This document shows, piece by piece, positions 23,442 to 37,100 of a DNA stretch of 64,000 bases. The first letter of the stretch is position 1, and each line of letters opens with the position of its first letter. This DNA comes from Muricea muricata (Eukaryota; Cnidaria; Anthozoa; Malacalcyonacea; Plexauridae). The notes under the pieces are model-generated. The model had not been told where the DNA came from. It did not search any database and saw only the letters and a program-made list of their open reading frames with translations. Location: NCBI GenBank assembly GCA_963855995.1, contig OY979718.1, positions 891,501 through 955,500 of the forward strand, in the 5' to 3' direction. The translations under genes and the position numbers were made by a program.

Positions 23442-26400
23442 ATGGCGGAGGATGAGCACTCTGTAACAAATTCGTCGGCGTTAAAGAACTTTTTAGCTGG
23501 TGGTGTTGGTGGAATTGCTCTTGTATTTGCAGGACATCCGCTAGATACCATTAAGGTAACAATTATTACTGAAAACACTTATTTCAAGATCGCTAGCACC
23601 AAAAGTGTAGTAATTATTACCTCATTTCTTTACTATCAAATTATTATTGTTTTGAACTGCGACCAAACACATTAATTATTGTGTATTTGGGTATATTGTG
23701 TATTTGGGTATTGGGGTATTTTGTGTTGGCACTTTGAATTCCCAATGTATAGTGGTTAACACATTTTGCACAAAAACATTTAGCACAAACACATTTAGCA
23801 CAATGAAGATGTGTACAGTTTTTCTGTTCCATCATTCAGTTGTATTTGATGTACAGGTAACTGCTTCAATATCTGTCTTTTGGAATGGCCCGCCCCAATA
23901 GACGTTAGAGGTCCTTATGTCAGCCAGAGTTAAACAATGAATTGCAGTGCAATGTGGGGAAACACACACTGGCTATACAATTGCTAGTGTGTGCATGAAG
24001 AGACCTGTTTTCCAAACAAGGTGCCTCCACCGTATGTGCTTGATAAACCATGGTTCTCCACTTTAAATTCTATCTGCAGTCCCTGAATTGCCATAACCTG
24101 GTATCATTACATTTAATAATGCCACTTGGAAACTTACATTTTTTGCTTCATTGATTGATAGACAGAAAAAATTTATTTGTCCATGCTAACCCTGTTAACC
24201 TTTTCATAGAGGGTGTTTATAGATATTAAAATATCTATCCTCTAGCTTTTTTGCAAACCTAAAAATTGATAGTAATATCCTCTAAGAGAGCTCCTTTAAA
24301 TTTCATGAATTCTCTACCAACACCTAGGTCCGCTTACAAACACAACCAGCTGTAGCACCTGGTGAATTACCACAGTTTGCAGGAACCTTGGATTGTGCTA
24401 GAAAAACTGTTGCTAAAGAGGTATAGTAATCTAATTGTGTATTGCTAATAGAACTAATACTATTGAAAACTCATCTTGTGTGTGAAATCAAGGTGCACAA
24501 ACTCCTAATTATAACTCTAAGCTACTTAAGTGCAACTCATAGTTGACAAGCATTCTCTATCAGACAAGCATTAAACTACCCCTGAGGAAAACACCCCTTG
24601 CCTCTAAAATATTGTTTCTAAAATATTGTTTTTGGTTCTTGATGGCTGTTCACAAAACATCCTTTGTGCCTTTTGGAAATCACACTTTGTTGAAATTGTA
24701 CTGTAATTGTATTGAATTAAAACATTTCTTATTTTGTGTTGATGACTGCATGATTTCAATGTCAAACAACTCTGCTACAAGATTTGTGCTACTCTTTGAA
24801 GTCCCTGATATTGTGACTTAGTCTGAAAACTTGAAAATCACAATCTAATACTTTATATAAGTTAATGAACTTTTAATTGCTGCCATTTCAATATTAGTAT
24901 TGTATTGTATTATATTGTATTGGTATCAATATTGTATGTATTATAGTTGTGTCATTTATTATAACCCAATATTTACAATAACATTTAATCTTTCATACCT
25001 GTATATCATCTTTGCTCATATAAAAAATATAACGACAACAATAATTAGTTGCCGAAGGCGAAGTGATTGTAGGCTTGAGCCTGAGGCGACTGATTGTTTT
25101 AGTATAAATTTCCAGGTGTTTACAGATAATAATCAGCACAACTTTATAAAAATCCACTTAAAATTTGTTGGTGTATTGAAAAAATCAATCCAGGGAGTGT
25201 TGAGATTTGGAATTTGTTTTGAAATATTAATTATTAGTATAAATTTGCAGGTGACTATTGATTTTCGTGCATACTGATTGGTCAAGATTTGCGGTCTATG
25301 AAGTGATAGTCAATGGTCAGTGACTACTCTCTTGCGGTTTGATTACCTACTGTAAATAATCAATTTAAGTTATTGTTTCATGATGTTAACTTTGTTACGT
25401 TTTTCCGTCATCAACTCTATTCTTCTTGTAGTTCACAAGCTTCTGTTGCTTCTCTACGAGGTCGCGCAGTCCCAACTTCATCAAGTCCCCTGGGTTCTAG
25501 ATCAAGTTCGTTTTCTTCCTCCTGGTCTGCTTCTCCTTCCGATTCTTCCAATCTTTCAGTAACTTCCAAAGGAATAAGTTGTTCAATCGACCGTTGGAGA
25601 ATCTTTGAACAGCAATCACTGCTAACTACTCTGGCTCTCGCTGCTCAAATGATTCCATTTTGTCCAGGCAAAAGCTTCTCCACTCTGGCCAATTTGCGGA
25701 ATTGCTGCTTTGGTTTTCGTTCATCATACAGTGTAACTATTATAGCTCCAACGGCGATTGTTGCAATACTCTTTCGGTTCGCCTTTACTCTGGATCTTTC
25801 ACTAAGTACTGTCTTCCCGAACGATTTACGAAATGTTCGAGAGTTCTTCTGTGGTTTTTCGCTCGTCTTGTTAACCCGCTGCACGTGCTGCACGGACTCA
25901 ACATGGGCACAATTTGGCGTATTGGCGAGTCTTCGACCGTACACTAATTAGAATGGTGATAATGTATGTGACGTTGCCTCTACATCATCATCATACTTAG
26001 GTTATTGGGCGATGGTTGAGGACGTAAGAATGGTAAACATTTCGTCATAATTAAGATTCGAACGACCAATGCCCCTTTTGACGACCAATACCCATTACTG
26101 TTCGCACCCCAAAATCCGCCCCACCACGGGGCACGCTCAACGATAAATTACCAATCATCTTCAGGATGTGTAAGAGGACGTTGCACTTCAACCGATCTGA
26201 TAATTGTCCTTACTTCGCGGGACGCCAAAGTAAACGTTTTAGCGTTATCGGATATTAAGGTTGCAAGTAATACGAATCGACGGACGAATCTTCAAAAGCT
26301 TCGCAAAAACAATGGCACCGTACGGCCGGGTGTAAGTTCGAGACCCAGAATTTCTCACATAAGGAGAAAAGAGTTCGACTGGGCAACATGAGCGGGGCGT

Positions 26401-29400
26401 GTTGAAACCTTGTTGCTCGATAAAAACTTAAGTTCTGCTACAAATAAATTTCTTTGAACTGCTTGGATCCATAGTGCGTAGGCAGTTGCCCTCAGTAATC
26501 TCTTCTTAGTACTAATGTGTTGACAACCAATAACTTCGACTTCGTTTGATTGGCCAACTAATATCACTTGGCTATTTTTCTTCAGGACGTTGCAGAAATT
26601 CAAGTCTCTCTCACCAAGTTTCGTTCGATTTTAAGTCCGTTCGGATCACAATTGGACGAATTGTTTCCAGCTTTTATTGTTCTTAATCCAACAAAGAACT
26701 GTGAAGGAATCAACCCAGTGGAAAGAGAAAATAAAATGCTGTCCACGAGGCGAGTTAAAATTGTATGCAGTACTCAAAAGTTCTAGGCGAGCTATAGTTC
26801 GATGCTTTATGGGAGAGACTCTTTGATGCGGCTAAATTTACTTCCACATGATCATCGTACTTCGTTCGTAGGTACACTATGGCGGCATAAGCTTTTCCTC
26901 TTGCATTTGAAAATCCATGTGCGTCTTACTTTAAGTGAAATAGCGTCTTGGTGCTGAAGCACCGTTGAGATGAGTTAATTCAGCCGTGAGTGAATCACAG
27001 AAAACACGCATCTCGCCGTGCAATTCCTCATCCCAAGATGTTTTATCCTTGCACGGGGATTGAAACATCTTTAGTTTGACGGTAAACAAGTTTAAAAGTC
27101 CCAATGGGTCGAATAGTTTGACAACTAGCTTTAAAACATTTCGTTTCATTAGATTTTCATTTTCACAAATTGAATCTGCCTTCATGATTTGCTTGGATTT
27201 CTGGTAAATTGTTGGAAGGTCGTCGACGTATAGGTCTTTCAAGACTTCAACGATTTCAGGCTCGGTTTCTTCATTCTTTGGTGCATGATGTCAAACTGTA
27301 CCTCCTAGAATTGAGACTTGCTTTAAGACCAAAAACAAGACGACAAAATCGTAACTGGTGAACATTAAGCTCTTTCGAATTGGGATCTCAACTCTTTGAT
27401 CTCAATTTAAGAAACGCCTTTTCTATATCGGCAGTTAATTTAATGGCGTGTTATCTGAATGTAACAAGGAGGTCAAATATTGGTGGTAGGAGCTTTGGTC
27501 CGTTCAACAAATGATTATTCAAAGACCCTTCGTTGTTCTTTTCTTTGGCACTACCGTCAAATACTATACGAAGCTTTGTTGTATCTCGATCATTGCGAGC
27601 AATCCCATGATGAGGTATATAATGCGATGCTGGATTATTTTCTTCAGCAGGAACTCGCTCCACAATGCCTAGTTGTTTAATATATTCCTCAGTAATAGCA
27701 TTGTACTCTTTTCAGTAAAATTGGATCATGCTTTTACGATTACTCGTAATCATTAGACCATGGAGGCGTTCCCTCTTTCCACGGCAGTCCTACATCAAAG
27801 CGGTTCCCATTAAATGTTATGTGTCGTAAAATACCTGTAAAGGCTGAGCTCGTACCCTTTTCCACGATTCCCAACGATTCTAAGTCTCAAAATCGTTTCA
27901 GGTTACTGACTAATTCGTCATTTTCTTTATCTTCAAATAACATTTCTCTCCGTCAATCAATAGCAAGGTGCGACACAGTATACGATGAGCTCGCACTCGA
28001 GGTAGGGCTAAGAAGTTACCATCCGAGCTTATATTGACATATGTCGGACCAGTATCCTCTTAATAATGTCGCCATGACTATTTTGCAATAGTAGTTTCCC
28101 CAAGAGCATATCAGTTGTTGCTGTCCATCATCGAAGTCGTCAGTAAACTGCAGTCCGTCTTAATGGGGGAATTTTTGAATATCGATTCTTATTGACACAG
28201 GAGAACATATAACTGGAAATGCCAAAGCTGATAATTCAAGGTCTAATTCACCGTCCTTTCCTTGTAACTGCAGAGGAAAATATCACATTTTTCCCTCTTG
28301 AATGTTTCTTCTCCAAAGGTATTTAGATGCACGGTTTCTTGTTTTGTCGGTTTGAGATCGAGTTTTTCTTTCAGTTGGTTCGTTATATATCAACGTTGAC
28401 TTCCCGAATCAAAAAGTATCTGTTTTTAAACGTACTTTGGTTCGTTTTAAATTAGTGCTGTTGTAAGCATAGGCTGTTGCTGTTTGAAGTAGCACTGTAT
28501 CTTCTTTGGTCATTGGGGCTTCGGTGGTGTAGTGATCAGACCACTAGCCTTTCACCTCAAGGTTCCGAGTTCCATCCCCAGTATGGTAGACTCGAACCCA
28601 GTCCTCATGTGAAAAGAGTATAGTCAACGCTCTGCCAAAAGTTGTGGGTTTTCTCCGGGTACTCCGGTTCCCTCCCACAGGGAATGTTGACAGGGTGGGA
28701 TAGGTGATACGGGCCCACAGTAATTGGCTCACGCTGTTGTGGTGACCCTGCCCTTGTGGCGAAGTTAATAAAATAAAATAAAGAAATATTTGTGGTCATT
28801 TGTAGTTGTTGCTTTGGCTGATTCGGCATCCTTAACTTTACCATTTGGCTGACGCAATTCCTTAAATTCAGGGCCTTCTTGATTTCTTCCATTCGAGTCA
28901 GTGGATTTCATACCGATTGACTGATGATGTTTTCCGTTGCATTTCTTTGACACTCTGATCCTTCCTAAACAAACAAAACACCGTCCTTCTTCTCTCAAAA
29001 TTTCCTTTCGTTGTTTTAAATCCTTTATCTTTTCCCATAAGGCAGAGAAGTGATTATCACGACAGTAAACACATCGGATTTTATTTGAAGAGTACGTATT
29101 ATTTCTCTTACGACTGTACAACGCTGACGAAGTACCTGGATTACTGTTTCAGTATTCGTTTTGGCTATTACTATTTACAAAGTTCGATTTCCTTTCGTTT
29201 GTTGTTTTCACCCGCTCGCTGAATCCCCATGCTTCCACTTCGCTAATGATGGTTTTCATTAAGTCGTGAATTTTCCACACGTCATGTTCGGATTTTCTTG
29301 CAAAGAGTAATAGTGTCTCGTTCGGCAATTTTGACATTATAACTGGGATCAAATGGCTGCCGTATTGTTCTCATTCAATGCCTAGTGATTCCAACCCTCC

Positions 29401-32400
29401 TCTTATATTCGTATTGATTCGGTCGTATACTAAAAGCATGGATGAAGCTTTATCGTCAGAACAAACAGAAATCTTTAATAGTTTGTCCATGTGTGACGAA
29501 ATTATTTGTTAATATTTCGATAGACGTTTTGTAGTTTGCTGAGGTCAATGCAAGTCTAATCCTTCGTTTTTATCAATAGCGCTTTCGATCATTTTGTGAA
29601 ATAAGTGACAACGCTTTTGAATTTTAGCAAATTTATCTTCAGTAGTTTCGACTTTGCTGTCTTCGTTTCTACGCCGCTTTAACCCCAATATTAGGCATCG
29701 AAATTTGTAAGACAATTAACTCACCTGTTGCAGCTTAACTCGATTGTTCGATTACTTTTATTTTTTCCCCGATAGCATTATTTACGCCCATAATTCGTGC
29801 GACTATTGATTCGGAATCTTCGATTTCCTTTACGGGTTTTCCCTCGTTACAAAGCGTCAAAACCTCTTGATCGATTGTATATCTTTAGTTTTTCCTGCAA
29901 ACAAGCATTGGACAATTTGGATGCGTGAAACATCGTCTATCGTCAAGTTCTCGTTGGCTATTATCGCCTCCTTTCCGTATTTTGTGACGACACAGCGACG
30001 GCTGTCTTGTATTGCTTTCAGTCTTCTCAAATTCATTAATAATTCATGAGCAATTTAGCCAATGACAAACGCGCATCTCATCACGAGATGCGCCTTGGAT
30101 AACCCGGTCAAACACCATCAAACAGAGCACGACAATAGCTCATTGTTGTATACGTAATAAAGATATTTGATGAAAACTCAATTGATCTTCCTCAAATATC
30201 TTAATTACACATGCAAAATCAAGTCGTCTACAACAAATCTAATGCGATAATTACGATATGCTTGGTTAGAAATTCTCTTCAATTCAGCAAACGGAAACAT
30301 CCGGTTACGTCTCGATTCATTTGAGAAGTCATATGAACAACTCGAGCTCGTGTCCCACCGGGATATCCAAACACTCGAAAATAATAAACAAAAACACTCG
30401 CGCTCGTGTATTCACCATTATTTTCTCGTGTTTGGATATCCCGGTGAAACACTCGCTCGCGTTGTTCTTATATTACGTGAAAGATCTTCATTTGATCTTA
30501 TTATTAATTTTAACGGAATATATTAATTAATATATCAAACAAACTATGTACAACAATGTACTTTAATTAGAAACCTTGTAATACAAACGCAGCCAGTAAT
30601 AAAGTTGTGGTGAAATGTTTTACATTTACTGCACAGTCATGCTTTACTACATTTTTCATATCATACACTGTCCATGTTGAAATTAGAGTGACGTGCTGCT
30701 AAATTTATCTCTGTACTCAACTTTAAAAATTTGCACATTACAAGATCAGAAGGAAATTTTTTAACTCTTTGGAAGAAATAACGTTTTAAATGTTATCCTA
30801 AAATTAAATGCCTTAATTGATAAGTTGGTCAATGGAATAGGGCGAGCATAATAACCTTTAGGTCAAACCATGATTATTGAGTTGGTGTCATTTATATTTT
30901 CTACCTCCTGCAATCACAATATCCTTTGTTGTAGATGTCGTTGTTACAGGTGGGGAAAATATTGCATCTCTTGCTTAAAGACAAAATATTGAGAAATCTT
31001 TGTTAAATGTGGGACAGTTTACAACATATGAAGATGACACTGTGAGACTGTTTCAACAAGTGGTATGGAATATTGTTGAAATACTGTAATAATGCACTGA
31101 AGTACTACATCTTGGGATTATTTTCTACACCCCATCGATAATTAACATGTTGCTGTGATGATTGTCGGATGAAGTGTAAAATAACATCTCTACTTTCTCA
31201 CTCGGATACTGTGAACTGAAAACAGCAAGCTCAAACCAAGATTACACAATCATAAAAATTTCGAAAACATGAAGGCAGCTTAATAACTGGATAGAGAAAA
31301 TTAGAATAGAGAAAGACGGAAATTTTTGAGGAACAGATGAAGTGGTTAAAACAGTAGAAATTGATATATGGCAGGATTTGGCTAGAAGTGTTGAGAGAAA
31401 TTACTCCATCCTTAACAGTGCTTTTCGACATATCACTTATTTTGCCAAAGTACAGTACCTCATGAATGGAAGGAAGCAAGCATTGTTTCCGTTTATAAGA
31501 AAGATGATGTTCACGATATACGTCATGTAGCCGACCTATTTTGGATGCCGACCTTGGCAAGCAAAGTCCTGGAACGTGTAGTCCATATCCGTGTATGTAG
31601 GAATTTAGTCGCGTCTTCCTATCTTCACGCGACACCCGGACTTCCACAAGGAAGTATAGATGGTCCTCTTCTGATTTTAATTTATTGTAAAGATCTTCCC
31701 GATGCAGCAAATTACAGTTTGATTCCTATGTTTACAGATCATAGTAAATGCTACCGAGCGATGGTTAAACCTCAGGCGGAAGTCTTTTTCAGGCAGACCT
31801 CGATACTCTCCACCGATGGTCATCCATCCGAAGTAATTATTCTTTTCAACTACAATTTTCCTCTGTACTCAGCCTTTAAAATTTACACATTACAAGACCA
31901 GAAGGAAATTTTTTAACTTTTATTGTAATTAGATGTCTTAATTTAGAAATTGGTCAATGGAATGAGGCGATCGTAATAACCTTTTGGTCAAACCATAGAT
32001 GAAATAATTATTGAGTTGGTGTCATTTATATTTTCTTCCTCCTGCAATCACAATATCCTCTAGATGTTGTTGTTTGCAGGTGGGGAAAAATTGCACCTCT
32101 TGCTTAATGACAAAATATTGAGAAATCTTTGTTAAATGTGGGACAGTGTACTACATATGAAGATGACACTGTGAGTAAGACTGTTTAAACAAGTGGTATG
32201 GAATATTGTTGAAGTGCTGTAATAATGCACTAAAGTACTGCATCTTGGGATTATTTTCTACACCCCATCGATAATTAACATGTTGTTGTGATGATTATCG
32301 GTGGAAGTGTAAAATAGCTTCTCTACTTTTTCACTCGGATACCGTGAACTGAAAATAACAAGCTCTCGAAATCTTCTTCAAGCAGACCTCAATGCAACAA

Positions 32401-34086
32401 CGGTCATTCATTCTCCATAATTATTTCTTGCATGGTATCCTTATGGACAACGATCTGAAATGGTCCTTACATATTAACAATGTGGTTTCTAAGACAAACC
32501 GTATGCTTTCGGTTGCTGGCTTGCGTGAACGCTCGGCACTTGTTGTGACTAGGCCCTAACGGGACCTCAACTGAATCGGATCGGGTAAAGTAGCTAAATC
32601 TTATTCCTTCATCGCATTGGCTGAAAAGGAGACATTAAGGTTTCGATCAGTAACAACAACAACAATAGTTTATTTGTACCTTTTAGTAATTTACAAAAAA
32701 GATAAATAAATTTTATAATAGAGAATTAAAGAAAATAAATAGGTACTAGCTTTCAGAAATAACCGTAGCTAAAAATGCCTGAGAGCTAGAAAGCTAGTAA
32801 ATTGTAAAGCAACTCCAGTTCTAGTGACTTGTGCGTCCAAACTCTGCGTAAAGCAATTTCATACATACCCTCGTAAAGCTGGTAAATATGACATGAATAA
32901 ATGTTTTGTGTAGGGCTTACGTGGTCTGTACAGAGGAATGGCAACACCAATAGTTCTTGCGACGCCATTGAATGCGATATACTTTTTGGGTGCTTCAGTT
33001 GGTAAACGACTTCAACAGAAACATCCTGGTGATCAGTTAAGGTATATTTTGAATGGTAAGGCAAGTAGGTCGAAAAGATTTCCAATATACTTTTCCATGG
33101 TTTTTGCTACAAAAAACGATGCCGTTTTCTGGCGCACACGGCATGTTTAAACAGTGGGCAACGACAGGACGAAAATAGAGTGAATCTCGTCGAAAGAATT
33201 CGGCAGGAGAGAAAAGGGTGCGGCAATCCCACTTTGATGTTTAATTACTCAGACAAAACAAACTTCCACTCCTCCATTTTGGATCGATTTTTAGCCTGAT
33301 TTTTTATCTGTTTTACGAGGGCTCGCTTGTTTCTTCCCGGCAAATAACAACCTCTGCAAAAGAAATTTACCAAAAGCGGTCATTTTGAGATGTTTTAAAT
33401 TTGTTATAATTGTGTTAATTGTCAAGGGTAAATGAAGCGTAAAGCATTGTGCTTGTGACTTTCTCAAATTTTTAGCACAATGAAACACAACTTCGAAGTT
33501 CATTTTGAAAACTAAAAGCATTGTTGAATTTTTCAATCAAATCAAGTTTCTTTCCTGTATCACAGCTTGCCAAAGTCCGTCCCCACTGTTATTCACTAGA
33601 AGTCCGTAAACATTTACAGAGTGCGCCTGACAAATTTCAGAGTTAGATCGCAACAAGCAGGACTCTGAAGGAAACCCACTTGCAACAGAACATTAGGACA
33701 GTTTATGAACAACAGTTCAAGTCACTCGCAAAGTGACCAAAGGAAACTTATTAACGTTTTTATGGGGAATTTACGGCTGTTGTTAAATTCAACCTATCTC
33801 GCAAGTTAAATTTTCCAACTGCACTCACTAAAAGCTAAATTTCTCACTAGCCACCTGCACAAGTTTAACCGATTAGCCGTTGTTAGAAAAATTTGATGGT
33901 AGCGCTTTCAAAGGGTATATCGCTTACCAGTGCGCTTTTTTTGCGTGTGTTTTTTTTTTTTACTTTCTAGTCGAGCAAATGATTGCGCTTTTTTAAACAC
34001 TGTGCATTCTTTATGGTCGGTCAGGAAACCGAAACCACAAGTTAATATTTGTAGACCGCATTTGATTTTTGATTCATTGGTGATTT

Positions 34087-34119
<33 letters not shown>

Positions 34120-37100
34120 ACTTTATTTGGCTACGCTAACCCCTACAGCAAAAGCTGGTTTCCAAGAGGGGCGTAGGTAATACAAATTATTACAATTAAA
34201 ATACAAATACATTACAAATTAACATAAAACTAAACTAGTAAACAAATTACATTACAATAGTTATATATTATCAATTAAAAACTACATAAAATTATCTAAG
34301 TGGCCAGGTGTCGCACACTTGAATTAAAGTGACTGAGAGATTGTATATTTCTCTGCTCTTCCGAGAGGCCATTCCACAATTTTGCTCCTCTGTAACTAAA
34401 ACCTTTTTTAAGATATTCAGTCTTAGGTTTAGGAAGATAGAGCATTGTGGTAGAGCCTCTTAAGTTATAATTCTGAGATGAAAGCGTCTTTTGAAAGATA
34501 TCGATTAATTTTTTAGGTGCTAAACCATGGGTTATCTTGTACATGAGACTTGCAATAAATTGAGTTCTACGTTCTTTTAGAGTTTTGAAATTTAATTCAT
34601 TTAAAGCAAGTTCAGATTGACCATGTTCATTTTTACGTCCAGTTATTACTCTAGCAGCCCTATTTTGCAATTTCTGGAGACGATCAGAAAGAGTAACACC
34701 AATCGTATCCCAGACCTCGCAACAATAATCAAAATGTGGTAGAATGAGTGCATTATAAGCACAAATTAATGTATTTCGGTCCACGCATGATTTAAGCTTT
34801 CTGATCGCTCCAATTCCGGATGAAACTTTTTTAGCGATTTTATCAATATGTTTATCCCATGATAAAAATTCATCAATACAGACTCCAAGTGCTTTTGTTT
34901 CCCTCACTCTTTTAATTGGCACGTCACCAACAGATACATTTGGAACAGCAGATATATTATTAATGTTATGTCGGGATCCAATCAGTAGATATTCAGTTTT
35001 AATGAGATTTAACGATAGTTTGTTTGCAGAGAGCCATTGCTTAACGTTAGCTAGGTCATGATTGATAGTGACTTGTAATTCAGAAATTGATTTACCAGAT
35101 GCAGTTAATGTCGTATCATCTGCAAACATTCTTGCAGACGAATACTGCAAACTGTTTGGCAAATCATTTATATAGATTAGGAATAGAAGCGGTCCAAGAA
35201 TCGATCCTTGAGGGACTCCGCAAGTGATTAATTTTTGGCTGGAAAATGTACCGTTGACAAAGCAAATTTGAGTTCTGTTCGTTAAATACGATTTTAAAAG
35301 ATTTAAAGCTGACTTTTCTAAGCCATAAAGATCAAGTTTCTTCAATAATAAAACATCGAAAAATAAGATGATGAACGCAATAATAATATTAAATATTCTT
35401 AAAAATTTTTACGCTCCACTTCTCTTGTATCCTTTTGGTGAATGCTCAATTAAAGTAAGTAATATTTCTTCGTGAGGTGATGTACATGCAGTGTTTAAGT
35501 TCCGTCATTGCTCTGATCAGATTTTCTCTGAATGAGAGAGTGGGTAGATATCCAAGCTAAATAGTTAAACTCGTTTCTGTACAGTGATGTGCAACATTTC
35601 CAAGCGGGTATGTTGGCTGCTTTGTTTGCGACGACAGTGATGGTGCCTGCGGACAGGATCAAGTGTTTGTTACAGGTAGGTAGGCTTTAAATATACACCT
35701 ATCCCATAGTGGCTGAAATTTTTATTATGCAAAAATTATGAATAAATTTTTAATACTTACTTGCAGTACAAACAAACCTTCAATCCAGGCCAGACCTGCG
35801 CGGGCAACATGTGCAAAATGAATTCAGTTTTTATAATAAAACATTCCCCCTTTCAATGCTGAAATCTCAATATACATTTTGTTTGTGGTGTTTTTATCCA
35901 CATCGAGCAAACTTAAAAATATGCTTGTCTCCGCTGGGAATCGAGACCCGTTAATATATGTTTTCTTGTATTCATTTTTCAATACAAAACATGGCAAATT
36001 TTGTTTCTGATTTGATCCATATATTCCAAATACTTGCTCTGTTGTTTAAGATCCAACAAGCGTCCTCTGCAGTGAAGGCAAAATACAGCGGTCCTCTAGA
36101 TTGTGCGTGGAAAATATTGAAAGAAAGTGGGATAAGAGGACTGTATAGAGGCACTGGAGCGACATTAATGCGAGGTGTTTCTTTCATTTATATCACAAAG
36201 TTCCATGACTTTATTATCAAAAGTCCGCTAATGTGCAAAATATTGCAGTTACATTCACTGCAAGAAATCATTTTACGCTTTGCGTAAGTGAAACACACTC
36301 ACTTAAGTCATACGTATTGCTCAACGTTTAAGTAATTTTACGCAAATAAGTTAAGTAATTTAACTCAGTTTGAGTAAAGAGCTTTGAGTAAATTCGCTTT
36401 ACTTCCTTTAGACTTACCCAGCATTGGCACTTATTTCATGTCATATGAGATATTTTTGAGATGTATGACGTTTGAAGGTCAAACGTAAGTTTAATGCTCA
36501 AGCGTGAATATTGCTTGTCAAGATCAACTGTAGTCTGTAGAGCATGAAACAAGACGACTGGCGTAAATGTGAAGAGTTCAAGGCGATACATTTAATTACT
36601 AGCTTGTTTGTAAAACATTTTTGTAATCTTTTCAACAACGTCATTTACGTCATTTCACCCTTGTCATTATATCTTTGCAAAGAATATAAAAATTAGTTAC
36701 ACCCGTGCAAGCTATAAAAAAAAAGATCTTTTTGCTATCATATTCTTGTTTTTATGAGTTCATCACTTGTTTGATAAATATTAATTTCTCTTTCTTGCAT
36801 TAGTCGGGCTGACGTTGGACCAGCGAAGATTTTTGTAGCTGGAGGTACTTTGCCATTAACTGCATTAAAACACATTATTGATCACATTACCTTGTACAGT
36901 AGATTAATAACACTGACTAGATAGTCCTCGTATGTAAAAATACTTTCGTGTTCTGAATTTTTTGTAACAATTTTTTGTCACAAGCGCATGCAACGTATAA
37001 GCCTACATACAGGAGTTCAAAACTCGCCAAAAAAACGTCAAAACTTTAAAAAAAATGAAAACCTTTTACAATCTTTAAATTATTTTTAAATACTTAAACT

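Noticed and set aside
31231..31710. 159-codon minus-strand ORF
   Set aside because: It overlaps LINE reverse-transcriptase remnants on the plus strand and shows no motifs.
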